64,000 bases of DNA from Carposina sasakii (lineage: Eukaryota > Arthropoda > Insecta > Lepidoptera > Carposinidae): positions 2,418,001 through 2,482,000 of the forward strand of contig CP053154.1 in assembly GCA_014607495.2 (NCBI GenBank). Reading direction: 5' to 3'. Below the pieces are notes generated by a model. It searched no databases. It saw nothing but the letters and a program-made list of their open reading frames with translations, and had not been told where the DNA came from. A program made the translations under genes and the position numbers. Positions within the stretch are counted from its first letter, which is position 1, and every line of letters begins with the position of its first letter. Positions 21,892 to 33,353 of the stretch are shown in pieces.

Positions 21892-21973
21892 ATTAACGAT
21901 CTGATAAATTGTTATGATGAATCTGGGAATTTTAATGTTATCGATCGTTTTCATGTTGATGGTCTCCAGTGAG

Positions 21974-22225
21974 TCTTCTTCAGCCTATTGCAGTCCACTG
22001 CTGGACGTAGGCCTCCCCAGGGCACGCTACAAGGCCACTGCCAAGGCTTTTGTCCATAGTCACCATGCTGGGCAGGCGGGTTGGTGCCGCAGTGTGATTT
22101 TCGGACTAAATTGTCAGTACGGGAGGCGCCCACCTCCCGGAAATCCTTAATTGCCTCGTACGATACCCACGGGCGGGGAGGGGTGGTACAACTCCTACTC
22201 TGCCGGCACCACGAGCAATATTTAC
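21974..22225 (-). repeat. RTE-tail composite repeat, long copy
   Basis: It begins with the RTE-like tail CCACTGCTGGACGTAGGCCT. The composite then continues: GTCCATAGTCACCATGCTGG, GGGAGGCGCCCACCTCCCGG, GCCTCGTACGATACCCACGG and CTACTCTGCCGGCACCACG. This is the longest copy in the window and defines the family also present at 5561, 23640 and 30723. Confidence 0.65.
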
Positions 22226-22879
22226 ATATTATGTTTTGCGCGTGAACTATCAATGTCGGCCGAAAAATAATATGCTTATATTATAATATGCATTAATAAA
22301 TATATAAAAATGAATGGCGTATTTGGTAAATTCCCTCCCATTTGGAGCTTTTCTGTAATTAACTAAAATAGACTTCGCAATCTTATTATAATTATTCTGC
22401 TATTCCCCTGATATCTCAAGTACAAAATGTTCAGTAATTTGATTTTGATTTGAAAAGAAAATCTGAAGAAATTTGCATTATATCACCCCTAGGATCAAAA
22501 TTTGCTTTCTCCATCGCGCAATGTACTTGTACTTATGGCGTAATGTATTGCGTCTGAGGAAAAGCAAATTACTATAGAAAACTTTTATATTGCTGTTTCA
22601 TTATTGCTCTTGTTTCTTTTAAGTCCGGGAAAGAATAGGCTGTATTGGGCATGGACGAGAGTATATTGTACCCATGTCACTGTAAACTTAAAGGTGTCAG
22701 GTTCTTTTACCTTACAGTTACAATTAATTTACTTATAGAAATATCTACCTTTTTGTAAATATTTAATGTCGATAAATAAATAAATTAATTTACTTTAAAT
22801 TTTCATAATATGATGTACCGATAGTATAAATTCTTTATTGAACTACATAAGACTCAAGGGCGAACTTAATGCTTACGTA
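22226..22879. other. AT-rich non-coding DNA
   Basis: No supported feature. Confidence 0.45.
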
Positions 22880-22904
22880 GCATTAGCAGTTACCTATGTA
22901 TATA

Positions 22905-23065
22905 TATATATATCCGTGTCCGTCCCATTGGACTATGAGAGTAACGGAATAGAGAGTACATCTGTGTTTGTGCACACACTTGTGCACTATAATATCTCCT
23001 GCGTACCTGACCAATCTCCGTAGAGATTGGTTGCCTTGGCCGAAATACGGTCGGAGATCATCTTA
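22905..23065 (+). repeat. Dispersed repeat H
   Basis: GGACTATGAGAGTAACGGAA, GCACACACTTGTGCACT and ATATCTCCTGCGTACCTG, then CAATCTCCG and GGCCGAAATACGG, recur as the reverse complement at 36345-36480. Class unknown. Confidence 0.6.
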
Positions 23066-23639
23066 TCTAGTAAAGTGTAGGTATATGCTATTAATACAAC
23101 TTTATATTCTCGTCACTTTAAAATGAATAAGAAAATTATAGATAAAACACGGTTTCGAAATTGCAATCTTACCTTTTTAAGTAAACTAATTAAATTAATT
23201 AGTAAGTAATTATTGAAATGGGGCATTGGATAGATTTTAAAAAATATTACTTTTGTAAATTTATTACTACGCCATACGAGTACATACTTCCATTAGCATT
23301 AATACTACCTATATTATAATGTATTTTAGATAATTGGACTCCTATATGTTACATTAGCTCTTGAAATTTATACCGCTGATTGAATGAGGGGTAATATATT
23401 TTGTGTATTTGTACATTGTACCTTTTCAGCATTTCATTAACTTTAAGTATCTACTAGGAATTTTACACTCATATTCACAGGCACAAGCAAGCTTGTCTCC
23501 GCTGATGAATAAATTTGCGGTATAAGAACCAGGTGAACGTTTCTAGTATGTGTTACATGATCGTTTGGTTTTTATAAAGCTTTGATACTATTTGCTCGTC
23601 ATTCCCTAAGAGGTTAGGCAGAAGTGTATAAATCACCCC

Positions 23640-23825
23640 TTTTCCCTTAGTTAGCCTATTTGAAGTCCTATGTATAGAGGCCCCTAGGTACACCACAAGG
23701 CTACTGCATAGGTCACCACGCTGGGCATGCGGGCTTTTGTTTTCAAATAATATGTTGTCAACACGGGAGGCGCAGCTGGTCACCTCCCGAAAACCCTTAA
23801 TGACCTCTTACGATAGCAACTTTAG
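23640..23825 (-). repeat. RTE-tail composite repeat, diverged copy
   Basis: It carries CACCACAAGGCTACTGC, GGTCACCACGCTGGGCATGC, ACACGGGAGGCGCAG and CACCTCCCGAAAACCCTTAA in the same order as 21974-22225. The RTE-like end is degraded. Confidence 0.6.
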
Positions 23826-23899
23826 GTGTAGGTTATAAAGTAGGTATATATTAAGTTTCCTTACTCACTTACTCCTCACGAAATCTACAAAATTACTAT

Positions 23900-24040
23900 A
23901 CCAGTGAAGATGAAATTTGGCAGAACGGTAGATTATGACTAGAAGACATGCGAAAATTTAACGAAATTCCAACGAGAATAGGGAATATTCTCTCGTACGC
24001 GGACGAAGTCGTGGGTGTCTATATCTTACTAGTAGCGTAC
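23900..24040 (-). repeat. CGCGACTTCGTCCGCG repeat, reverse orientation
   Basis: The end reads CGCGGACGAAGTCGTGGGTG followed by TCTATATCTTACTAGTA, the inverted start of the family. The body (TTTGGCAGAACGG region) is diverged. Confidence 0.55.
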
Positions 24041-25479
24041 TACAACTATCAGTAGTTCTAGTAAAACCAATATATAACCTACAAATTACCTATAATAAAG
24101 TAATTCTGGTAACATTAAAAAAAACAATGTGCGAACAAATGAATATTGGTAGCATGCGACGTGCTCCACACGCAAGCCAACACACATGGACTAATTATAG
24201 GTACAGAGTCCTAGCCAAGGATCAATACTATTGCAAAGTTTAGCTCACAGTCGCTTTGGTAAAGCAAACGTAACAATAATAGATCATGCACCGACACGAA
24301 ATTTATATCAAAAACTGCCTGTAAGTAACAGCGCACGATCAATGGGAAAAAACATATATTGTTTGGGTACTTAGTGGGAGTAGGGAGAAAATTTGGTGCT
24401 TAATATTTTATTACAAGTTTTAGGTTTAGCAACTGATGATTAGAGGCACTATTTTATGAAAAATGGAATTCGTTTCAAATTCAAAATCAAAATCATTTAT
24501 TCGATATGAAAGCATTAACACTTTTGTCGATTGTCTAATTATATGTTACTTTCTATGTTCGCACCCCAAAAATGAAACCGCTACCAAACAAAAAAGGAGG
24601 TGAATTTAAACAACCCAAAAATAAATAAATCGCAAAGCTTTTGCTTTGGCAACGTTACCACCCCAAGGTGCGATTTGTTACGGTCTGTCAGGCATAAGTT
24701 AGCGATTCAGGGCTTAATAGCCACCAACGTGGAGCTAATAAGAGTTAAGGTCGCCTAAAGACGAAATTCAGAAGAGCTGCTACTCAGTTCTCCTTTATGG
24801 CAAAACCAACATTAGGTCTGACACACCGCATGATTCTACTATTACTGTTACACTATCTCAGTGAAGTGTCACTGCTTGGAAGAAGAAATAGCAAGAAAAC
24901 TCCCAGCGACACAGTCAAAACTAAGTAACATATTAACAAAAGAATCTTACATTGGATAAGATATCAGATAGTAACACTTAACTCATTTAGTGTGTATAAA
25001 TTCAATTATCATAACATAATTAATTTAAATTCATATAAATTACATACCCACTTACACAAAGTAAGTACAGGTCCATGTCAAATTTAAACTGTATAAATAA
25101 AAAATAAAAATGTGTACACAGAGTAGAAGTCAATGTCAAATAAGTATCTACTAAACTAACTATAAAATATAAAAAAATATATATTTGTGTACAATAGTAC
25201 AAGTCGACGGTAAAATGTGAATAGAAGAGCTAACGTGTCATTCAGAACTTAAATACGAGTATATAATACCTATAGCTGGTAATAACATTTGAATGAAGAA
25301 GTCACGCATGATACACTATAGCGCTTCTGGTCACATTCACCACACATATTAACTATACCTACTAAGCTAAATTAAAAGTAAAACATAGATTGCGTAACTT
25401 GGGAATGCTAGAACAATTCACTTCCATGGCTCGCTATCATTTAAATATTCCTAATACTGTATAATATTCTTTCATGCAA
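24041..25479. other. Non-coding, nothing recognised
   Basis: Includes a GC-richer patch at 24640-24900 with no exon signals. The remainder is AT-rich. Confidence 0.4.
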
Positions 25480-26560
25480 GTTTTTTCTTCACAATGTTTT
25501 TAAATTTACAGATAGGTAACAAGCCACTTTGTAGTGTATCTGGAAGCTTTTGTAGAAAAGTATACATGACCCATGAATGATTTACTGACTTTGACACATG
25601 AGCAACAACTTAACCTCTTGTATTTATTTTGTGCACATCAGACATTTTTATTAAATTTATCTAAATTCTTATGAACATATAATAAATTTTCATAAATATA
25701 ATTCGAAGCTAAAGTCATTATATTCAATTCTTTAAATTTCTCACGTAATGTAACCTGGACCCTAAGTTTAGAATTCCTTTTTGTAAGATAAATATTGCCA
25801 AGCTGCGGATGTCATTATACTATGGAAATTGCTAAATAAAAATTTAGCAGTCTCGCTCAGTAGACAGAATTCTCTTAACGCTAGGCTGCAGACTAAGTTT
25901 CTTACTTAGTTTTTAATGTGAGACCCCATTGTAATTTGGCATCCAAAGTTATGCCCAAGAAAGTCAATCCACTTGATCCAGTCTCTTGTCGCCTATGTAA
26001 ACATCAGTTCTAACTTGTTTCCGTTGGGAGTAGAAAATTTTTATTAAATTTCGTTTTCCACTATTAAGGACAAATTTATATAAACCAAAAACTTTAGAGA
26101 GAGCCTGTTCACCACGTCATAAGTAGCTGCCTCTTTACTTTAAATAGTAAGGAGGTGTCATCGCAAACAATACATTTCATGCTCATTACCCTCAAAGTAT
26201 GCAAATCATTTATATAAATACGGAAAAAAACGGACAAGGATTAAACTTGTGGGACACCTATTGTGACGCGCGATCCCGGTGATCGTTTTCCGTTCACATC
26301 TACCTTCTGAATCCTATCGTTCAAATAGGACATCAGAGTAGAGGGCCCCACCCGTATACCATAATGTTCTAATTTTCGAATTAAAATTTCATGGTGGACA
26401 CAATCAAACGCTTTTGACAAGTCACAGAAATCCATGCGTCATTACTCCTCCCAAGCGTCGACAATGTGTCTTGACAACTCAACTCCCGCGTCGATAGTAG
26501 ACCGCCCCTTGGTGAAGCAACTGCTTATTGCTAAAAATGTTGATCGAAGTGCCTGGACAA
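25480..26560 (-). pseudogene. Decayed non-LTR retrotransposon RT
   Basis: On the minus strand the clearest motif is CDLSKAFDCVHHEILIRKLE, followed by SYLNDRIQKVDVNGKRSPGS and GVPQ (26241-26435). Downstream, with frameshifts, are RIYINDL, DDTSLLFKVKR and FLGITLDAKLQWG. This is the order of RT motifs A to E in Jockey-superfamily LINEs. The catalytic FADD region is damaged (reads CDDT) and several frame breaks are present, so it is inactive. It is unrelated in sequence to the LINE at 7868. The 3' limit near 25480 is approximate. Confidence 0.8.
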
Positions 26561-26812
26561 TTGTTCTAAAATTAGATTAGAGGCACTCAGAAGATTTCCT
26601 ACTTGAAAAATGGAATAAACACCAAGATGACCAATTAAGTGATAGATCGGTTTAAGTTTAAATTTTGAATTTAAATAGGAAAATTTATCCGTTTTAGAGG
26701 AATAAGATGTAGACATAGAGTGCTAATCTAATACTAACAGTTTCGATGCACCATTAGACTTTTCGGTGCCTCATAATTCCAGTCCTTGACACTTCCATGG
26801 CATTACAATACA

Positions 26813-27000
26813 TTAGTGATAGCCCAGTGGTTAAGACGTGCACCTTCCAAGCGGGAGGCGTAAGTTCGATCCCAGTCACGGGCCTGTACCAATGAATTTA
26901 TTTCATGTACAGATTTTAATGTTGTAGAATTGTCACTTAGCTCGTGCCTCGGAAAGCACGTAAAACCGTTGGTCCTGCGCCTGATCCCTCCATCCCTGAA
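26813..27000 (+). mobile_element. SINE family 2, tRNA-like head
   Basis: TGATAGCCCAGTGGTTAAGA resembles a tRNA A-box half. AGTTCGATCCC at 26863-26873 is the B box. After GGGCCTGTACC comes a body with GTCACTTAGCTCGTGCCTCG and GGTCCTGCGCCTGATCC. Other pieces are at 29553, 31583 (reverse) and possibly 38124. Confidence 0.75.
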
Positions 27001-28804
27001 TTATAATAAAATTACATTTTCTATTTTAAGGTATTAATGACACTCGTACTTTTATGTTAATATTATTTTCTGACTTCCTGATACTTGATCTCGAAGATCG
27101 GCTTTTCGGAAGCTTCTGCCCCGAGGGAGGAAGAGGAGGCTTTCCTTATTGGCACAAAACACTCCGTTATCTAATTTGTTATTCTAATTTTTTTTTTGTT
27201 ATTTTTACTTCATAAACAATTCACCTTCACCTATATTTTTATTTTCCTTCAATTAGGTTATAACCTACATTGAGGATAAAACAGTCCATCGGGAATTTGT
27301 AATTAAATTTTGGCAGAACATTTCGGGGATACTCTATATTATAGGATTAAATACCCACAACGCTGAGTGAACAACTATAAATCCATTTGAGTAGCTATTG
27401 ATCCAAATTAGTAGGAATTAAGCCCTGCGGTAACAAGTGTAGAGTTACTCCGTATTTGAAGTTAACACAGTGCTTAACTGCCCGAATTCGTGGGACGAAA
27501 GCTATTATGTTCGTCAGACTACATCAAACTTTGTCTAAAGGCTATTCTCTTATGAGGCTTTGGTAGTTACGTTTGCAATACAAACTCTGATTCAATATTT
27601 AACTAGATTTTAAATTTTTCAAATGGGGGTTTTTGTCTCCATGTGAGAAGACCTTTGGCAACATAGCAACAGTGATTTTCATACATTTACATGGCTTTGT
27701 AAGCAAAATGGGATAGCCCGAGCACACGGTATAGCCACGTTTAGTATAGCAGGAAAAGGTCACCTAACTAAAAAGGAACTCTTACGACATATGTGGGAGT
27801 GGATACTGCTGATTAATCCAGTGAAGCACCGCATTAGCGCAGGATGCATGTGTTTTCAGTAAAATGTTTATGATAGCCGCACATTGCATCTGCCCACCAC
27901 CCGAAAATGGGTTTACTTGGGATGGTGCTGTTCTTCCTACTTTCCCGACACCACACAGCATTGAATCTTACTTATACTTTGAGCACAAAGTAAATTTTCC
28001 CTCGAAGGTGAGCCAATGTTATTCTTATGTTCTGTTTGAGTTATTTCATTTTAAAATAGTTGAAAATGATTAAATCTTTATTCAACGACCAATGACACCG
28101 CGGCTAGTTTCTAGTTAATTAAAGACTGTACAAGTGGCATTGAGACAAACTTTATTGACTACTTCCAAATTCAGGAAAATCCTATGTTTTATTTTGTGTG
28201 AAATTAATTAATTTTTTTCTAAGAGCAAAGCTTACCTTGTGCAAACTGAGCTAAAGTGAAATTCTTCAAACTTTTCTAACATGCATTACCGTTTACGACA
28301 CTTTTGCTGTACTAAAAAACTTTTTCGAGTAATAATAATGCTTAAACTTTAAAGGCGTAGAAAAGTTTATCTCTGTAAGTATATTATGTGCTAACTTCTT
28401 AGCTTTGTTCGCTTTGTGTATTTATTTATTAGTTTTATTACTTGCCCACTTAACTTTCTTAGATCGGATACCGGTTAATGAATCGAATAGGAACTATTAC
28501 CGAGTCATTCAGTAGATGTAGTTTGGAGCTATTCATATGCCTTTTTATGATGACATGCTTTTATATTGCCTAGTCATAGTATGACGTATGTTTATATATC
28601 ATAATAAATAAAAATAATGTTAAAAAAACATAACCCTCCGTCTGAAGCAGTCTCGTAATAAGATACATGAATATACTTAAAGACCCTTAAAGTAGGTATC
28701 AAAACATAATAGAAAGGTGTTTTCAATTATTTAAAATACCTTTCAACCATAATATTAAAAGTGCAATCAAATTAGTCTTTTATTAATAGTAGATTGTTGA
28801 CTTA
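27001..28804. other. Non-coding stretch with a repeat F scrap
   Basis: At 27805-27846 ACTGCTGATTAATCCAGTGA followed by GCACCGCATTAGCGCAGG is a short repeat F fragment. Nothing else is supported. Confidence 0.4.
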
Positions 28805-28943
28805 GGGCCGATTTTTCCAAAACGTCAGATAGCCTATCAAGGGAATAAAGTTGATGCTGTCTCTATTATAATCAAGTTTTAGAGAAAGACAGCATCAAGT
28901 TTATTCCTCTGATAGACTATCGGACGTTTGGAAAAATGGGGCC
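28805..28943. mobile_element. Palindromic MITE, 139 bp, TTA target duplication
   Basis: Bounded by TTA at 28802-28804 and 28944-28946. The left end is GGGCCGATTTTTCCAAAACG and the right end is the inverse of GGCCCCATTTTTCCAAACG. The arms continue nearly to the centre: AATAAAGTTGATGCTGTCTC against GACAGCATCAAGTTTATTC. Almost the whole element would fold into one hairpin. The 3 bp TTA duplication is in keeping with PIF/Harbinger-like MITEs. Confidence 0.85.
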
Positions 28944-29011
28944 TTATTTGATTAGGCCTGTACTCAAATAGATATCAAACAAACAACCAAAAATAATCTG
29001 CATTCAATATT

Positions 29012-29353
29012 GAATTGTATCAGGCGTCACTATTCGGAAGTTCAAATCTCTATTGAGGGATCGCCCGCCACCGGGCCCTATACCCTCCGCTGACCTAACT
29101 AGTTGGTTCGGTGGATAGAACTAACATGGAAAACTAATCCTGATGATGCCACGGGTGTTGGCGAAACATATGTCGATTAAAATTTTAATTGGTTTTCGGA
29201 TTAGCAGCTATGTATTTATGGTTGCATGCTAGGTGCTTGGATCTGGCTTCTCGTTGCGACTGTAGTGTCTTGTGTTCGTGATCATGAGTCGGCAGATCCG
29301 AGGGTCAGCGGAGGGTATAGGGCCCGGTGGCGGGCGATTCCTCAATAGAAATC
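29012..29353. mobile_element. Foldback element with long GC-rich inverted repeats
   Basis: The left arm (about 29043-29094) contains CGCCCGCCACCGGGCCCTAT and ACCCTCCGCTGACC. The right arm (29303-29353) is its reverse complement over about 50 bp. The interior carries GATGCCACGGGTGTTGGCGA and CATGCTAGGTGCTTGGAT. An outer block TTCGGAAGTTCAAA on the left recurs at one end of the copies at 34555 and 57422. Confidence 0.8.
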
Positions 29354-29552
29354 TGCATTCACTTTGCATAAATCTCATTCAGCATCTAGATTTAAATGTA
29401 CGTGTATTACTTACGAACGAAGGTCTAAGAGGATAAGCGATTAATGTAGACCCGCGACACGACAGCTAATGTAGACTACGCAGCGCACAATGAACAGGCT
29501 CACATTTGCTTACCATCGAGTCTACCCTTCCGCCCACGATCTTCGCAACAGC

Positions 29553-29637
29553 GATTGATAGCCCAGTGGTTAAGACGTGCACCTTCCAAGCGGGAAGCGT
29601 AAGTTCGATCCCAGTCACGGGCCTGTACCAATGAAGC
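29553..29637 (+). mobile_element. SINE family 2, head only
   Basis: TGATAGCCCAGTGGTTAAGA through GGGCCTGTACCAATGAA matches 26818-26898 almost exactly, with one change in the GCGGGAAGCG segment. The body is absent. High identity to the other head suggests fairly recent activity. Confidence 0.75.
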
Positions 29638-30073
29638 AGACCTGCTGGCAACAGCTAGTTATAAAATAAATATTTATAGTAAAAAAAAGTTACAAAAAGT
29701 AAAAACAAAAAGGTACAAAAAGTGTCTCTATACATGATACTTTTAGTACTCATTTTTGCCTTCGTGCACTTTTTATATAAGATATTTTATTCTACAATTT
29801 TTCTGTAAACTATCTACAAGTATATTAGGTCACCTCCTCTATGCGTTTCGTCAATGGCATTGCTAGACCACAAAAACCACACAGTTGTCAAGTTCTGTAG
29901 CCCGCCTGTTGAGGTCATAGTTATTTATCAACTCCGCGATCGCTCATTGTCAATTAGTCGTGTTGTTGTGACGTCATAATATTGGGTTCGGGAATTATTT
30001 GGACAGGTGGGTTGGTTTGACAATGGATGTATACGGTAAAAATTGTTCTAATTATATATGATTGATTTGTTTA

Positions 30074-30212
30074 GGGCCGATTTTTCCAAAAGTCGAATAG
30101 CCTATCAGAAAAATAAAGTTGATGCTGTCTTTCTCTAAAATTTGATCATAATAGAGACGGCATCAACTTTACTCTTCAGATAGGCGATCTAACGTTTGGA
30201 AAAATAGGCCCC
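30074..30212. mobile_element. Palindromic MITE, 139 bp, second intact copy
   Basis: Same length and ends as 28805-28943: GGGCCGATTTTTCCAAAAGT on the left, GGAAAAATAGGCCCC on the right, flanked by TTA (30071-30073) and TAA (30213-30215). The arms AATAAAGTTGATGCTGTCTT and ACGGCATCAACTTTA pair. Confidence 0.85.
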
Positions 30213-30369
30213 TAATGATGTCAAAGATTTAATGCTCCATGCGAATACATACACAAATTACAAACATTGAAGCTATTAATTGATATCATTCAAAAGAAGT
30301 TCATTTAATTAATATACCTATATAGAAGTTAAAAACTACTTAGGGCTAGCGTGTATATGGTAGATCGGT

Positions 30370-30600
30370 CGACTAGTTCCGGTTTTACAGGATGGTCAAC
30401 CGATCTCCGTTATCAGGTAGCGTGCCCAAAATGCTGGCTGCGTTGCCGCGCTTGATTGCTATACTTATTCTTTGGCCTAAGTAGCAGCCAGCATTTTGGT
30501 CACGTGTGGACTCCACGAGCCGCCCGGCCAGGTCCTTATAGAATTGGAGCGCCGCTGGTCCCCAAGGGCCCAGCGTCTCCACGCCAAACGGCGCAAATAA
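30370..30600 (-). pseudogene. Retroelement Pol C-terminal fragment
   Basis: The minus strand reads PFGVETLGPWGPAALQFYKD, then LAGRLVESTRDQNAGCYLGQ and RISIAIKRGNAASILGTLPD before a stop at 30385. The pattern ETLGPWG...LGQRISIAI.RGNAASI.GT is one I recall from the C-terminal end of non-LTR retrotransposon polyproteins in arthropods. The clade is not certain. There is no RT core next to it, so it is a 5'-truncated fragment. Confidence 0.65.
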
Positions 30601-30621
30601 TTGATATTGATTTCTGAGTCG

Positions 30622-30840
30622 TGGTGACTATGGGCAAAAACCTGCCTTGTAGCGTGCGATGAGGCCTACGTCCAGCAGTGGGCTGCAATAGGCTGATGTG
30701 TATGTGATCATTATCACCATCATCAGCCTATTGCAGTCCACTGCTGGACGTAGGCCTCTCCCATGGCACGCCATAAGACTGTCATAGGGGGTATTTGCCC
30801 ATAGTCACCACGCTGGGCAGGCGGGTTGGTGACATTTATA
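30622..30840. repeat. Tail-to-tail pair of RTE-tail composite repeats
   Basis: A plus-strand copy (30622-30700, AGGCCTACGTCCAGCAGTGG then GCTGCAATAGGCTGATG) is followed 20 bases later by a minus-strand copy (30723-30840, CATCAGCCTATTGCAGTCCA then TGCTGGACGTAGGCC). Each extends outward into the GCCCATAGTCACCACG block, giving an inverted repeat with arms of about 80 bp. Confidence 0.75.
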
Positions 30841-31582
30841 TTTGGATATTTATATTTAAAGAATTAGTTTCAGTTGTAAACACTATGCTTGGATTAAACT
30901 CGGGCTTATAATAAGCTAGAACACTTATTGTGTATTGGATAATATGAAAAGATCCAAATATTTTTTACATCTCAATGTTTGCCACGATCGGGATTCGAAC
31001 CTCAGTTGCTATCTAAATTAATTGTCTTCAATCCACCATTTTCTGGAAGCTTTAAATAAATAGTTATCTATTTCTCTGTTATTTTACTGAATATTTTACA
31101 TATTATGAACGTGAATTACCATTAATCATTATTGGCTTTTAAGAAAGTAATGGCCAAAATTATCTCAAACTAAAAATATAAATGATGTTTTATGTAGTCA
31201 AGGCTTATTTCTTCGGAGCCCACTTTTTGGATAAATAAGGACTTTTTTGTTGTTAATTTTTACGATGGCATTGCTTCAGCTTTACTAGTGCAAATCATAT
31301 GCCGTTATAACTGCCGTTTCCAGTTGTCGGGAATTGGACTAATTGGACATTATATTAACAGAACATTCTCACTTACAAAGCTATAAGCATGTAAAAAACT
31401 AAGCCACGACTTCGTTCGTACCATCATCTCTCTGCCCTTATTTATGCATTATTCATGGGGTCGGCGCAATATGGTTTCTTTCGAAATTCATATTTCCACA
31501 GATTTGACATTTGTATTGCGGCCGGCTGCCTGCCTGACGCCAACCCTCCTCGGGTATAGCTAAGTGTAAATTTTAGAAAATC
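30841..31582. other. AT-rich non-coding DNA
   Basis: No supported feature. Confidence 0.45.
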
Positions 31583-31650
31583 CGTACATGAAATAACTCA
31601 GTTAGTGGTACGGGCCCGTGACTGGGATTGAACTTACGCTCCCAATTTTC
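31583..31650 (-). mobile_element. SINE family 2 head, reverse orientation
   Basis: GGTACGGGCCCGTGACTGGG followed by ATTGAACTTACGCTCCC is the inverse of the B-box region of 26855-26890. The A-box half is missing. Confidence 0.6.
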
Positions 31651-31944
31651 ACGACCTCGTCCGTGTAAACCTTTCTTAATAAATTTAAAAAACTACCTGA
31701 ATGAAAGATGTTTTTACTCTGTAAATGAGTACCTATCTGTCTGATGGGTATCCGTCTAACTAATGTGTTGTTAATTTTAAGTTATTTATTTATTTCAATA
31801 TACTTACTTATGCATATAATTTTGCAATATCTGAAAAAGGTGACTAGGTGGAGATATTTTATTTATTGTATTTTGTATACACTGGTTGGCAAATAAATAT
31901 TTAATTTGATTTCAAATATCAGATTTTTTTAAATTCCAGTTCCC

Positions 31945-32122
31945 GTGGGAATTTCGAGAAATCCTTTTCTAAAAATGCAATCTGATAACTCAATTTTGGA
32001 CCCTAATATCTTGGAAACCAGACACGCTCCAGGTATGCTTCCATGGAGAAAAAATGTTCGCGATGATGAGGATAACGCGTAGTATTCGGAAACCTTGACG
32101 ACAAAAAATACCCTGTATACTT
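31945..32122 (-). mobile_element. MITE family C, left half, reverse orientation
   Basis: Read in reverse it matches 17380-17530: a GTATACAGGGTATTTTTTGT end, then TCCATGGAAGCATACCTGG, then CCAAGATATTAGGGTCCAAA. The right half is absent or too diverged to see. Confidence 0.65.
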
Positions 32123-32741
32123 TAACGTTTAAAATATCGAGGTCAAGCCTTTTAATAAGTACTATGGACGCATAAACAGGCGTTATTCTAAGTGCCATGG
32201 AATAAATTTTGAAGCACATAATGAAAGTTTCAAAGGCGAACACGCATAAATATCTTTTAATAATGGTTTTCACTTTTCATTGGGCCAAAATTGCCGCGAC
32301 CCCGCCTTACATCATCAATAATACTTGTTAATGGACCTGGGGGTGTGTTTTGACTACGCATAAGCCATTTTTCATTAATTCCTGGGTGGCATGCGATACG
32401 CGAGTTTGTGTTTCGAAACAACGAAAGACATGCTCGAGTCTGTTTGACTTGTTAAATATTGAATGGAAATGTTCGAAGTCTTTTTATGAAAATGCCAGTC
32501 GTTTTTGTGAATAAATATATTTAAAAGGTTAATATATAAAACCAAAGCTAAATTTAAAAGTAAGCAAGAGTCTAGAGTTGTAGTTTCCTAGGATAACGGT
32601 GCCGTCATATAGCGGCCGCGCGAAAACATACTTACCGGTATCTTTACTTTGTCAATACATCAAATGTTTCTCCAAAGCCGCTTTCCTAAAAAACCTGATA
32701 GCTGAAGGTTCTTTACGTTGTAGATTGGAATTCGTGCAATT

Positions 32742-32775
32742 CGTAGCGCGCTACGCAGATCCGTAGCATGCTACG
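32742..32775. repeat. Two 14 bp palindromes at 20 bp spacing
   Basis: CGTAGCGCGCTACG at 32742-32755 and CGTAGCATGCTACG at 32762-32775 are each perfect palindromes differing only at the two central bases. The 20 bp centre-to-centre spacing is close to two helical turns. Function unknown; they may belong to a repeat end. Confidence 0.7.
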
Positions 32776-32946
32776 ACCCGCACCACTATTTGGTTTTGTT
32801 TCGTGGTATTATTTCCGGTGAATTTTATAGAAACCCAAAAGTGTTGAACTATAAAGGCACCAAACTTTCACTAGTTCGACGTCAAAAGCGGTGAGCCTAC
32901 CGCTGCTCTTCGGGCACAAATTCTCAAACTAACAACTGGTTACGAA

Positions 32947-32969
32947 GAGAGAGAGAGAGAGAGAGAGAG
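32947..32969. repeat. (GA)n microsatellite
   Basis: About 11.5 uninterrupted GA units. Confidence 0.95.
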
Positions 32970-33353
32970 GATACTTTACTTATATCAAATATAAATAATT
33001 GTATTTCACAAAGTACTTGCATCAGATCCTAGCATACAAGCGAGTCTTAATAGTTATGTAATTAACATATAAAACAAAAATGACACGTGCTAGTGTTCTT
33101 ACATTTAAAATAGCAATTTATTACGAACGCTTGTAAAGGTAAATAAATTTGTTTCAAGATAAAAACGTTGAAATTGTCAATTTCTCTGCTATGACGTAAA
33201 TAAAACAATCTATAAACAAATAATAAAATAATATTTTATTCGAATCAATCTTGCAATGTCAATAAATAAAAATAAAGAAATTTTAACGTAGCAGTACCTA
33301 TTTCCATTCATAATTAAACGAACGTGTTGCATATTTAAATGGACTATATTCTA

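Noticed and set aside
31929..32273. 114-residue minus-strand ORF
   Set aside because: It overlaps a family C MITE half and shows no domain; the frame is not shared with other copies of the element.
32947..32969. GA tract as a GAGA-factor promoter element
   Set aside because: It is a plain microsatellite with no core promoter or exon nearby.
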